Shown here piece by piece: positions 1 to 7,240 of a stretch of 16,859 nt of DNA (positions are counted from its first letter, which is position 1; each line of letters begins with the position of its first letter). The notes below the pieces were generated by a model, which saw nothing but the letters and a program-made list of their open reading frames with translations, ran no database searches and had not been told where the DNA came from. The translations under genes and the position numbers were made by a program. Source of the stretch: Alphaproteobacteria bacterium. Lineage in GTDB: Bacteria > Pseudomonadota > Alphaproteobacteria > DAOWDM01. The DNA lies in NCBI GenBank assembly GCA_030639035.1, contig DAOWDM010000241.1, positions 1-16,859 of the forward strand. The letters run 5' to 3'.

Positions 1-1034
1 CCATAAGAAATTAGAGGCAAAGGTACTCCTACGACTGGGATAAGTCCCATTACCATAGCCATATTTATAAACATATACAGGAAGAAATTAACTGTAACTC
101 CGATAGCGACTAGTCTTCCGAAATAATTCTGGCTTCTAACTGATATGATTATTCCATAAGCTACAAGTATCATATAAAGCCCTATTAGTATCAGCCCGCC
201 TATCATTCCAAACTCTTCTCCAAGCATTGTAAAAATAAAGTCAGTTTGTTTTTCAGGCAAAAAATCTAAGCGACTTTGAGTTCCCTGCATAAAGCCTTTT
301 CCAAAAACACCTCCTGAACCCATAGCTATTTTTGACTGAATAATATGATAGCCTGCCCCCATAGGATCATTGTCTGGATTTATAAAGGTTTTCACTCGAT
401 TTCTTTGATAATCATGTAGAAAAAATTTATATACAATTGGAATAGCGATAAGCCCCGATGCAAAAATAACTCCGAATTTCCACATCTGCACACCGACAAC
501 AAACAGCATTATGCCTGCAATCATAATCAGCAAAAGAGCTGTTCCAAGGTCTGGCTGCCTGATTATCAGCCCTGCTGGAATCAGCACCATAATAATTGGT
601 ACTATCAAATATGGTATGCGTTCGACATCATTAATAGTAGAACTATGGAAATATCGGGCAAGAGCTAGAACCAAAGAAATTTTCATTACTTCAGATGGCT
701 GTAAAAGAAAAAACTTCAGATTAAGCCAGCGTTGAGCTCCGCCCCCCATAAGACCTTGATATTCAACTGCCAGCAACAGCATTAACGAAGCAAAATACAT
801 AAAATACGCATATTTCATCCATATCCGTATATCAATAAGAGCCAGAACCAGCATTGCAACTAGCCCTATTCCCAAGCGAATCATTTGCCGTTTTGCCCAT
901 GGATCCCATGAACCGTTTGCGGCGGAATAAAGCATCATTATTCCAATTGCAGAAGTAATGCAAATAAACAGCACATAAGACCAGCTTATGCTGCAGAGTT
1001 TTTCCCATAAAGTCAGTTTTTCCTGTTTAAACAT
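1..1034 (-). CDS. rodA: RodA, SEDS-family peptidoglycan glycosyltransferase (3' end outside window)
   Basis: RodA is the inner-membrane SEDS polymerase that joins lipid II into glycan strands for side-wall growth, working with PBP2. I translated the minus strand from ATG at 1034; 344 codons are open to the window edge, so roughly 30 C-terminal residues are missing compared with the usual 370 to 380. Visible family marks are hydrophobic helices throughout, QPSEVMKI (112-119), RQPDLGTALLL (159-169), LPEKQTDFIF (259-268) with the conserved catalytic-loop Asp265, and GLIPVVGVPLPLISYG (330-345). A FtsW assignment is less likely because the gene directly follows mrdA in an mre operon. Its start lies 4 bases after the mrdA stop, so the two are probably co-translated. 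Confidence 0.95.
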   Translation of the reverse strand, partial: MFKQEKLTLWEKLCSISWSYVLFICITSAIGIMMLYSAANGSWDPWAKRQMIRLGIGLVAMLVLALIDIRIWMKYAYFMYFASLMLLLAVEYQGLMGGGAQRWLNLKFFLLQPSEVMKISLVLALARYFHSSTINDVERIPYLIVPIIMVLIPAGLIIRQPDLGTALLLIMIAGIMLFVVGVQMWKFGVIFASGLIAIPIVYKFFLHDYQRNRVKTFINPDNDPMGAGYHIIQSKIAMGSGGVFGKGFMQGTQSRLDFLPEKQTDFIFTMLGEEFGMIGGLILIGLYMILVAYGIIISVRSQNYFGRLVAIGVTVNFFLYMFINMAMVMGLIPVVGVPLPLISY

Positions 1035-1038
1035 AGCT

Positions 1039-2892
1039 TTAAGTCGTCCTTTTTGTTTTATCTGGAGTTCTGGACGAATTGATTCTTATTGCTTTACGTA
1101 AAACATCTCTTGCAATTGGAGCTGCTGCCTTACTGCCACTTCCTCCATGTTCAACAAGAACAGAAATAGCGTATTTTGGAGAATCAGAAGGTGCAAAACC
1201 AACAAACAGAGCATGATTTCGCAACTTGCGTTTTATATCTTCCTGTTTGCGAACTCCGCCCTCGCTTGTCCTTTCCTGCATAGAGATTCTGCGAACCTGA
1301 GTAGTGCCTGTTTTTCCACTCATTGTTGCATTTTTTACTTTAAATCTAGAACCGAAAGCTGTTCCTCCATAAGCATTAACAACTGAATTCATTGCATCTT
1401 TAATAATTTGAAGATTAGCCCTAGAAATATCCATTGCAGGAAACGAGTCTTCTTTGTCATCTGTATCTTTCTTTTGTATAGATACATGCGGAGTAACGGC
1501 TATACCGCCGTTTGCAATGCGGGCAGTCATAACAGCAAGTTGAAGCGGAGTAGTTAAAACGAACCCCTGACCGATGCCAGCATTATATGTATCACCCAAC
1601 CGCCAAGCGTCCCCGACTTTTTGTTTTTTCCATGCCTTATCTGGAATTAGTCCATTAGATTCGTTTGGAAGGTCTATTCCTGAAACTTCTCCTAAACCAA
1701 AACGCTTTGCCATTTTAGCAATGCGGTTAATGCCCACTCTTTTTGCTATTTCATAGAAATAAATATCACAAGAATGCTGTATTGCTTCTTTAAGATTTAC
1801 AGCTCCGTGTCCTTCTTTTTTCCAACAGTGAAAACGGCGGTTGCCAAGCTCAATATGCCCTTTGCATATAACTTTTTGTTCAGGAGAAATAACGCCTGCT
1901 TCTAATGCAGCAAGAGCTACTATCATTTTAAAAGTAGAACCAGGTGAGTATCTTCCGCTTGTAGCTTTGTTAACAAGAGGGTGGTTGGGATTTGAACTAA
2001 GAGAACTCCATTCCTTGAAAGAAAGCCCTTTGTTGAATGCGTTAGGGTCAAAAGACGGAGTAGAAGCTAACGTCAAAACACTGCCTGTGTGAATATCCAT
2101 AACAACAACTGCCGCACTTTTATTTTTTAATTTTTTCATTGCATATTTTTGCAATTCTATATCAAGAGATAATTGAATCTCTGCTCCTGTTTCTCCTTCA
2201 TTGCGTTCCATTTCTCTGATGACACGCCCCAGAGCGTTTACTTCGACTTTTTTGTTTCCGCCTTTTCCTCTTAAAGCAAGGTCATAAACTTTTTCAATTC
2301 CTGCTTTGCCTATGCGAGCCCCAGGAAGTTCTAAAAGAGGGTCGCCAGTAAGATCTTTTTCAGATACTGAAGCAACATATCCAAGTACATGAGCACCTGT
2401 TTTTCCATTTGGATAAAATCTGCTCAAACCTTCATCAATTATAACTCCTGGTAAATCAGGAGCATTTACTTGAATCCGCACCATATCTTTCCATGAAAGA
2501 TTTTCTTTTACTGTGATTGGGACAAAGTTTCTTTTGCGTTTTGCTTCTCGTTTGATTTTGCGTAATTCACGCTTGCTCAAAGGAAGGATTCTATTTATAG
2601 CAGACAAAGAAGCATCAAGATTCGCTGTTTTCTCAGAAACTATCAAAACCCTGAAGTTTTGCTTATTAATAGCAAGAGGAGAACCAAAACGGTCAAGGAT
2701 AAGACCTCTGGGAGGAGGCAGCAAACGCAAGCTAATTCGATTATCATTAGCCTTCATAATGTATTTATCAGCTTCTATAACTTGCAGATAATACATTCTT
2801 CCGACAAGCGTTGTAGCAAGAAAAAACTTACCGCCAGCAAGCATTGCTGTACGCCGTGTAAACATCTTGCTTCTGTCGCCGTCACGAATCAT
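1039..2892 (-). CDS. mrdA: Penicillin-binding protein 2, elongation-specific transpeptidase
   Basis: This class B PBP cross-links peptidoglycan during elongation as RodA's partner. At 617 residues it has the usual family length. It has a short cytoplasmic N-terminus, one membrane anchor at about 16-33, a dimerisation/pedestal region starting near LLPPPRGLILDR (57-68), and a C-terminal transpeptidase domain. The three active-site motifs are present: STFK (nucleophile Ser319, Lys322), SCD (374-376) and KTG (527-529). Cys343, Cys356, His362 and Cys375 lie between the first two motifs and could form a metal site. The ATG directly abuts the mreD stop (TAAATG), so translation is likely coupled. It is not FtsI: it sits in the mre operon and has the PBP2-type SxD motif followed by YFYE. 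Confidence 0.96.
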   Translation of the reverse strand: MIRDGDRSKMFTRRTAMLAGGKFFLATTLVGRMYYLQVIEADKYIMKANDNRISLRLLPPPRGLILDRFGSPLAINKQNFRVLIVSEKTANLDASLSAINRILPLSKRELRKIKREAKRKRNFVPITVKENLSWKDMVRIQVNAPDLPGVIIDEGLSRFYPNGKTGAHVLGYVASVSEKDLTGDPLLELPGARIGKAGIEKVYDLALRGKGGNKKVEVNALGRVIREMERNEGETGAEIQLSLDIELQKYAMKKLKNKSAAVVVMDIHTGSVLTLASTPSFDPNAFNKGLSFKEWSSLSSNPNHPLVNKATSGRYSPGSTFKMIVALAALEAGVISPEQKVICKGHIELGNRRFHCWKKEGHGAVNLKEAIQHSCDIYFYEIAKRVGINRIAKMAKRFGLGEVSGIDLPNESNGLIPDKAWKKQKVGDAWRLGDTYNAGIGQGFVLTTPLQLAVMTARIANGGIAVTPHVSIQKKDTDDKEDSFPAMDISRANLQIIKDAMNSVVNAYGGTAFGSRFKVKNATMSGKTGTTQVRRISMQERTSEGGVRKQEDIKRKLRNHALFVGFAPSDSPKYAISVLVEHGGSGSKAAAPIARDVLRKAIRINSSRTPDKTKRTT

Positions 2893-3408
2893 TTACACCT
2901 CGTTTAAAACTGAAGATTGCGTTTTTGCACATATCCACCCAACAACAGGATAAAGACCTACTGTGAACAAATAGCTAAATGCAATTATCTTTATTGGAGT
3001 TATTTGACCATATATCAAACTTACCAAAAACCATTGCCCAAACATAGCTGCTGCCGCAACCATACTGAATCCCCACCATGAAACACCAAAAGGTTTTCCA
3101 ATAAAGAAACGTCTCTGCGTTAGCACCAATGTATAAATCATAAGAAAAATAAGAGCATTTACACCCAAAGGACTACCTTCAAATAAATCAAGCAGAAGTC
3201 CAGCAGAGAAAGCAGAACCTTGTCCAAAAAGGTCAGGTCGATGAATAGACCAGTAAAAAACCGAAATCATTACCCAAGCAGGCTTTATTAAAGAATATTC
3301 TGGAATTCTCAAGGGTAGAATAGAAATTAGTAGCAGCAGAATTGTAATTTCCATAGGCACTAAACGACGAGAAAATAAAGCCAGACGATGCAGAAAAGTT
3401 GGTTTCAA
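2893..3408 (-). CDS. mreD: Rod-shape determining protein MreD
   Basis: MreD is a small polytopic inner-membrane protein of the elongasome and partner of MreC. The 171-residue product fits the family. Hydrophobic helices are visible at about 20-33, 44-54, 64-75, 84-97, 111-132 and 140-160. The conserved core is present: Pro58 then F-x-x-G-x-x-x-D ending at Asp74, then SPLG (79-82). The start is TTG at 3408. I keep it because GGAG lies 8 bases upstream, inside the end of mreC. The first in-frame ATG is codon 19, which would trim the N-terminus close to the first helix. The mreC stop is 3 bases upstream and mrdA starts immediately after the stop. Identification rests on position plus the weakly conserved motif. 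Confidence 0.9.
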   Translation of the reverse strand: MKPTFLHRLALFSRRLVPMEITILLLLISILPLRIPEYSLIKPAWVMISVFYWSIHRPDLFGQGSAFSAGLLLDLFEGSPLGVNALIFLMIYTLVLTQRRFFIGKPFGVSWWGFSMVAAAAMFGQWFLVSLIYGQITPIKIIAFSYLFTVGLYPVVGWICAKTQSSVLNEV

Positions 3409-3411
3409 CGC

Positions 3412-4284
3412 CTATTCTCCTATTCTTTTATCAGAATCAATGTCCTGTAAAATAGCAGAAAGATTGTAGTCAACGATACGGACATACTCCAAGCGACTAC
3501 GATTCATAAACAATCTGACTCTTACTTCTCTGTCATTTATAGAGCTGACAATTCCTATTGGAAGCCCTGACGGAAATGCTCCAGCATGTCCAGATGTTGT
3601 AATTCTGTCTCCTATAGAAACTTGAGCATTGCGTCCAAGGTACATAAGCAAAGGTTGCTTAGTATTATCCCCTGCAAGCACAGCTTTTGCTCGTGTGCTT
3701 TCGACTAGAACAGGTATTCTTGAGTTAATATCTGTAACGAGTAAAATACGGGAAGATTTTTTTCCTGTCATTGCTATACGCCCAACAAGTCCGTCTCCAG
3801 TTATAACTGCATGACCTTTTTTAACGCCATGAGCTTTACCAACGTTTGATATAAATGAATGAGCAAAAGCTCCGCCTGTGTCCGCAATGACAAGACCTGT
3901 GATATATGAAGTTTCTGGAGCTGGAACAAAGTTAAGTATATTTCTTAACTGAATATTTTGAGCTTCTAGCTTTCGTGCGGCTGACTGCCATTTTAGCAGT
4001 CGCATGTTTTTTTCACGCAATTTAACGTTTTCAATTCTTATATGAGCAAGCTCCAGTGTATTATTAACTACATCAGAAACTATGGCAGCGGGTCGTGCCA
4101 TTTGCTCAACAAGCACAGAAAACATATCTGTAACATAAGTTCCAACACGCTCGGCAATAACGTTGTCAGCTTTTCCAAGCAACATCAAACAAAACGAAGC
4201 TAAAACCAAAACTAGAAGAGCAAACCGCCTAATAATAGCACTGACCTTGTGAAGCTCTCCCATGTGTCCTAAACGGTGCTTCAC
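3412..4284 (-). CDS. mreC: Rod-shape determining protein MreC
   Basis: MreC is the periplasmic scaffold that links the cytoplasmic MreB filament to PBP2. The 290-residue product shows the usual layout: a basic cytoplasmic tail, one membrane anchor at about 21-37, a coiled coil at about 80-117 (charged heptads ending LRNIL), then the double beta-barrel domain with GLVGRI (165-170) and SGHAGAFPSGLPIGIV (231-246). The start is GTG at 4284, with GAGG about 10 bases upstream; an internal ATG at codon 8 is possible but lacks a better ribosome site. The C-terminus is short, without the disordered tail found in some alphaproteobacterial MreC proteins. It lies 31 bases after mreB. Confidence 0.95.
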   Translation of the reverse strand: MKHRLGHMGELHKVSAIIRRFALLVLVLASFCLMLLGKADNVIAERVGTYVTDMFSVLVEQMARPAAIVSDVVNNTLELAHIRIENVKLREKNMRLLKWQSAARKLEAQNIQLRNILNFVPAPETSYITGLVIADTGGAFAHSFISNVGKAHGVKKGHAVITGDGLVGRIAMTGKKSSRILLVTDINSRIPVLVESTRAKAVLAGDNTKQPLLMYLGRNAQVSIGDRITTSGHAGAFPSGLPIGIVSSINDREVRVRLFMNRSRLEYVRIVDYNLSAILQDIDSDKRIGE

Positions 4285-4315
4285 GAAATCATATCCTCTA
4301 ACTGTTGTCTAAAAC

Positions 4316-5353
4316 CTAGTACATGGAAGAAAGAACAGACCTTAGCTTTGGATCTTCAAGAGCTCTACCTGTTCCCCATGCAACACAAGTCAACGGATCA
4401 TCTGCAATTGATACTGGAAGACCTGTAGCCTGACGTAAAACATAATCAAGATTGGTCAAAAGACCTCCGCCGCCTGTCAAAACTATACCCTTATCAACAA
4501 TATCTGCTGCAAGTTCAGGAGCAGTATGTTCAAGAGCAACTTTAACAGCTTCAATAATCTGACTTACTGGTTCTGCAAGACTTTCTGCTATTTGACGTTC
4601 GCTGACCATTAGTTCTTTTGGAACGCCGTTCATCAAATCACGTCCCTTAATTTCTATTGTGCGACCGTCTCCGTCATCAGGAGGACAAGCTGAACCGATT
4701 TCTTTTTTGATACGTTCAGCAGAACCTTCACCAACCAGCAAGTTATGATTGCGACGAATATAAGCTATAATAGATTCGTCCATTTTATCACCGCCGACAC
4801 GGACAGAACGAGCATACACAATACCTTCAAGAGAAAGAACTGCGACTTCAGTTGTTCCGCCACCAATATCAACAATCATGCTTCCTGTTGGTTCTGTAAC
4901 TGGAAGACCTGCCCCGATAGCGGCTGCCATAGGTTCTTCTATCAGCAGAACTTTTCTAGCTCCAGCTGCTTCTGCTGATTCTTGAATAGCACGGCGTTCA
5001 ACGGCTGTTGAGCCAGATGGAACACATACAACTACCATTGGAGAAGCAAAGCTTCGACGATTATGCACTTTTAAGATGAAGTGCTTTATCATTTCTTCAG
5101 CAACTTCAAAATCAGCAATCACGCCATCTCGCAAAGGACGAATAGCCTGAATGTTGCCAGGTGTACGACCAAGCATCATTTTTGCCTCGTTCCCTACTGC
5201 AAGAACGTGTTTTTTACCTTTACGCTCAGCAATAGCAACAACAGAAGGCTCGTTAAGCACGATACCACGCCCTTTAACATAAACCAAAGTATTCGCTGTA
5301 CCTAAGTCAATCGCCATATCGGCAGAAAGCCAACCCATCAGCTTTGAAAACAT
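4316..5353 (-). CDS. mreB: MreB, actin-like rod-shape determining protein
   Basis: MreB is the bacterial actin homologue that forms short membrane-bound filaments and orients the elongasome. At 345 residues it is full length. Nucleotide-binding motifs are intact: phosphate 1 MAIDLGTAN (13-21), connect 1 IEEPMAAAIGAGLP (138-151), phosphate 2 VDIGGGTTE (161-169) and adenosine GIVLTGGGGLL (289-299). The N-terminal MFSKLMGWL could be the amphipathic membrane-binding segment. ATG at 5353 is preceded by GTGAGGAATA, a good ribosome site. It is the first gene of the mre operon, with a 67-base gap before it that carries a promoter-like -10. Confidence 0.98.
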   Translation of the reverse strand: MFSKLMGWLSADMAIDLGTANTLVYVKGRGIVLNEPSVVAIAERKGKKHVLAVGNEAKMMLGRTPGNIQAIRPLRDGVIADFEVAEEMIKHFILKVHNRRSFASPMVVVCVPSGSTAVERRAIQESAEAAGARKVLLIEEPMAAAIGAGLPVTEPTGSMIVDIGGGTTEVAVLSLEGIVYARSVRVGGDKMDESIIAYIRRNHNLLVGEGSAERIKKEIGSACPPDDGDGRTIEIKGRDLMNGVPKELMVSERQIAESLAEPVSQIIEAVKVALEHTAPELAADIVDKGIVLTGGGGLLTNLDYVLRQATGLPVSIADDPLTCVAWGTGRALEDPKLRSVLSSMY

Positions 5354-5384
5354 TATTCCTCACTTTATAAAAAGCATATTGATT

Positions 5385-5413
5385 ATTATATTATATATAG
5401 AACAGATTCCCCA
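5385..5413 (-). promoter_or_regulatory. Candidate promoter of the mre operon
   Basis: Two overlapping exact TATAAT boxes on the minus strand (5395-5390 and 5390-5385) lie 30 to 40 bases upstream of mreB. For the downstream box the -35 position at 17-base spacing (5413-5408, TGGGGA) is a poor match, so the call relies mainly on the -10. It would give a short leader of about 25 bases containing the GAGG ribosome site. Confidence 0.5.
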
Positions 5414-5420
5414 TATTTTA

Positions 5421-6356
5421 CTAGCAGTTTTTATTCAAAAACAAATGAATCTTAGAAAACATTTCACTAGACAACCTATCTTTATCCAATTTTGAAACAA
5501 TCATATTAGCTTCAAGCTGATGCTTAAACCATGTTGTCTGCCGTTTTGCATAGCGTCGTGTCGCTTGCTGAGCGGCTTCGATAGCTTCCTGTCTGGTTTT
5601 ATTTCCATTTATAAATGCTGTTATTTCTTTAACCCCCAAAGCTTTCATAACAGGCAATTCTGCGGACAAATTTAAAGAAAGCAAACTGCGGACTTCTTCA
5701 ACCGCTCCATTATCAAACATCTCTACAAACCGATTATTGCAATTTTCATAAAGAATTTCTCTTGGTCTGTTTATAAAAATAACAAAAGGATTCACATCAA
5801 TTACAGGCTTTGGAGGTAAGCTTTGCCAATATGCGAGGGATTTACCTGTCGATTCTAAAACCTCCCAAGCACGAATTAGTCTTTGCGAATCTGAAACATG
5901 AAGACGGGAAGCCATTTCAGGGTCTTTAGCTGCTAAAGATGAGTAAAAAGACTCGTTCCCGACATTTTCCATAAGTTCTCTAGCCTGCTTCCTAATGCTT
6001 TGAGAAACTTCAGGAATCGGGGAAAGTCCTTTTACAAGGCTGCTTATATAAAGCCCTGTTCCACCAGTAATTACAGGGATACGGTTTTCTGCCCATGCTG
6101 TTTTAATCTCGTTTTTTGCCATTTCCAGCCATATGCCAGCAGAACATGCCTTTTCTCCAGAAAGCACTCCATAGAGTCGATGAGGAATCTGCTTTTCTTC
6201 TTTTTCCAAAGGTCTTGCCGTAAGGAGTCGCAGCTCTTTATAAACCTGCATACTGTCCGCATTTACTACTGTACCGTAAAACTTTTCCGCAACAGCAACC
6301 GCTAGTGATGACTTGCCTGATGCCGTAGCTCCTGCAATTACAATGATTTTGTTCAT
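5421..6356 (-). CDS. miaA: MiaA, tRNA dimethylallyltransferase
   Basis: MiaA transfers a dimethylallyl group from DMAPP to N6 of A37 in tRNAs that read codons starting with U, the first step to ms2i6A. The P-loop is GATASGKS (9-16); NADSMQVY (32-39) is the DSxQ substrate motif; GGTGLY is at 98-103. RLIRAWEV (159-166), KALGVKEI (238-245) and the basic ATRRYAKRQTTWFKH (265-279) near the C-terminus are also family hallmarks. I place the start at ATG 6356 (311 residues, normal length). An in-frame ATG at 6416 would add 20 unconserved residues, but it sits between the -35 and -10 of the best promoter and would not be in the mRNA. The gene points the same way as the mre operon but probably has its own promoter. 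Confidence 0.96.
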   Translation of the reverse strand: MNKIIVIAGATASGKSSLAVAVAEKFYGTVVNADSMQVYKELRLLTARPLEKEEKQIPHRLYGVLSGEKACSAGIWLEMAKNEIKTAWAENRIPVITGGTGLYISSLVKGLSPIPEVSQSIRKQARELMENVGNESFYSSLAAKDPEMASRLHVSDSQRLIRAWEVLESTGKSLAYWQSLPPKPVIDVNPFVIFINRPREILYENCNNRFVEMFDNGAVEEVRSLLSLNLSAELPVMKALGVKEITAFINGNKTRQEAIEAAQQATRRYAKRQTTWFKHQLEANMIVSKLDKDRLSSEMFSKIHLFLNKNC

Positions 6357-6383
6357 TTTCTTTTCATAACTATTAACAAAGTC

Positions 6384-6411
6384 TTGACTATACCGAAATA
6401 TACAACATAGT
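6384..6411 (+). promoter_or_regulatory. Weaker candidate promoter for the DUF1150 gene, overlapping the miaA promoter
   Basis: On the plus strand TTGACT (6384-6389) is followed after 16 bases by CATAGT (6406-6411), four of six to the -10 consensus. It overlaps the miaA promoter on the other strand almost completely. If both are real, the two polymerases would compete for the site. The -10 is weak, so this is tentative. Confidence 0.3.
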
Positions 6412-6416
6412 TTCAA
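6387..6416 (-). promoter_or_regulatory. Candidate sigma-70 type promoter for miaA
   Basis: On the minus strand TTGAAA (6416-6411), an 18-base spacer and TATAGT (6392-6387) each match the sigma-70 consensus at five of six positions. Transcription would start near 6380, about 25 bases before the MiaA ATG at 6356. This excludes the longer in-frame ATG at 6416. Confidence 0.6.
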
Positions 6417-6460
6417 GGTATGTATTTTTGTAATGTTTCGAAAAGCAGGTGCTAATTATA

Positions 6461-6703
6461 ATGAAATATCAATTTGATGAAATTGAATTTTTTGATGATG
6501 GAGCAGCCTCTTCTCTGCCCGTTGAAGCTTTAATGTTGTGGGGGCAAGATGACGTCGCCTATGTTAAAACATCAATTAAAAACAATGAAAAAATATGGGC
6601 AGTTTATTCAGCAGATGGCATTTGCATAGGCGAAACAAAAAACAAAAATGCTGCCGTTACAATAGTATTTAGAAATGACCTAAGCCCTTATCTTGTTCAT
6701 TGA
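6461..6703 (+). CDS. DUF1150 family small protein
   Basis: This is an 80-residue protein with no known biochemical role. It resembles DUF1150, a family of about 80 residues from Alphaproteobacteria. The family-like parts are LWGQDDVAYVKTS in the middle, then WAVYSADGICIGE, an Ala-rich helix start and a C-terminus DLSPYLVH with the typical terminal VH. There is no signal peptide or membrane segment, and the N-terminal part is acidic. I start at ATG 6461. An in-frame GTG at 6449 is possible but overlaps the AGG (6447-6449) that probably serves as ribosome site. It is divergent from miaA, and 110 bases separate it from the next gene. Confidence 0.75.
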   Translation: MKYQFDEIEFFDDGAASSLPVEALMLWGQDDVAYVKTSIKNNEKIWAVYSADGICIGETKNKNAAVTIVFRNDLSPYLVH

Positions 6704-6756
6704 TTAAAAAACTATACGCATTTTATTTGCACATACCATGTTATTCATATTGCTAC

Positions 6757-6782
6757 TTGCAGTAGTTCTAGTGTACTATAAA
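6757..6782 (+). promoter_or_regulatory. Weak promoter-like site upstream of the receiver gene
   Basis: TATAAA (6777-6782) lies 31 bases before the GTG start of the receiver gene. The best -35-like hexamer, TTGCAG (6757-6762), is only 14 bases upstream, shorter than optimal. I see no terminator hairpin in the 110-base gap after the DUF1150 gene, so read-through is also possible. Confidence 0.3.
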
Positions 6783-6813
6783 GTTCCTTAGGTTATTAAT
6801 TAAGTGGTATGCT

Positions 6814-7212
6814 GTGGTTCAAATTCTTGTAATTGAAGATGATGATATTGTCAGAGAGCTAATAAAAAGCATTCTTATTGATGCTGGATATGATGTAACC
6901 TCAGCAAATAATGGCAAAGAAGGTCTAAAATCTGCCATTTCCAACAAGCCAGATATTGTCATTACTGATATTTTTATGCCAGAAAAAGAAGGCTTGGAAA
7001 CAATAAAAGAATTACGAGCTCATTATCCTGATATAAAAATTCTAGCCGTATCTGGCGGAGGTCAGATAACAATGGAAAACGTATTAAAAATTGCAGGTAT
7101 TTTTGGTGCTGACATGGTGCTAAAAAAACCATTTGAGACAGATGTTTTATTAGAAAAAATCAAAGAACTTTTTTTAGTTTTTAGTCAAAATGTACAAAAA
7201 AATACGTGCTAA
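6814..7212 (+). CDS. CheY-like single-domain response regulator
   Basis: This 132-residue protein is one receiver (REC) domain with no output domain, so it would act by protein contact or as a phosphorelay shuttle. Receiver landmarks are complete: the acidic pocket EDDD (8-11), phospho-acceptor Asp52 in VITDIFMPEKEG (49-60), the switch Ser80 in ILAVSGGG (76-83) and the conserved Lys105 in LKKPF (103-107). The start is GTG at 6814, without a strong ribosome site. The C-terminal tail of about 15 residues is not conserved. No histidine kinase is in the window, so its partner is unknown. The downstream M20 gene starts 28 bases after its stop and may share its transcript. A chemotaxis role is possible but unsupported. 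Confidence 0.9.
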   Translation: MVQILVIEDDDIVRELIKSILIDAGYDVTSANNGKEGLKSAISNKPDIVITDIFMPEKEGLETIKELRAHYPDIKILAVSGGGQITMENVLKIAGIFGADMVLKKPFETDVLLEKIKELFLVFSQNVQKNTC

Positions 7213-7240
7213 TTGTTTTTAAATAAGTTACCATGCTAAC

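Noticed and set aside
511..735. Plus-strand open frames opposite rodA, mrdA, mreC, mreB and miaA
   Set aside because: They are antisense to well-supported conserved genes, have low-complexity translations, and no ribosome sites or homology that I recognise.
6357..6416. Extension of MiaA by 20 residues to the ATG at 6416
   Set aside because: The ATG lies within the -35 box of the best miaA promoter, has no ribosome site, and the extra residues do not resemble the MiaA N-terminus.
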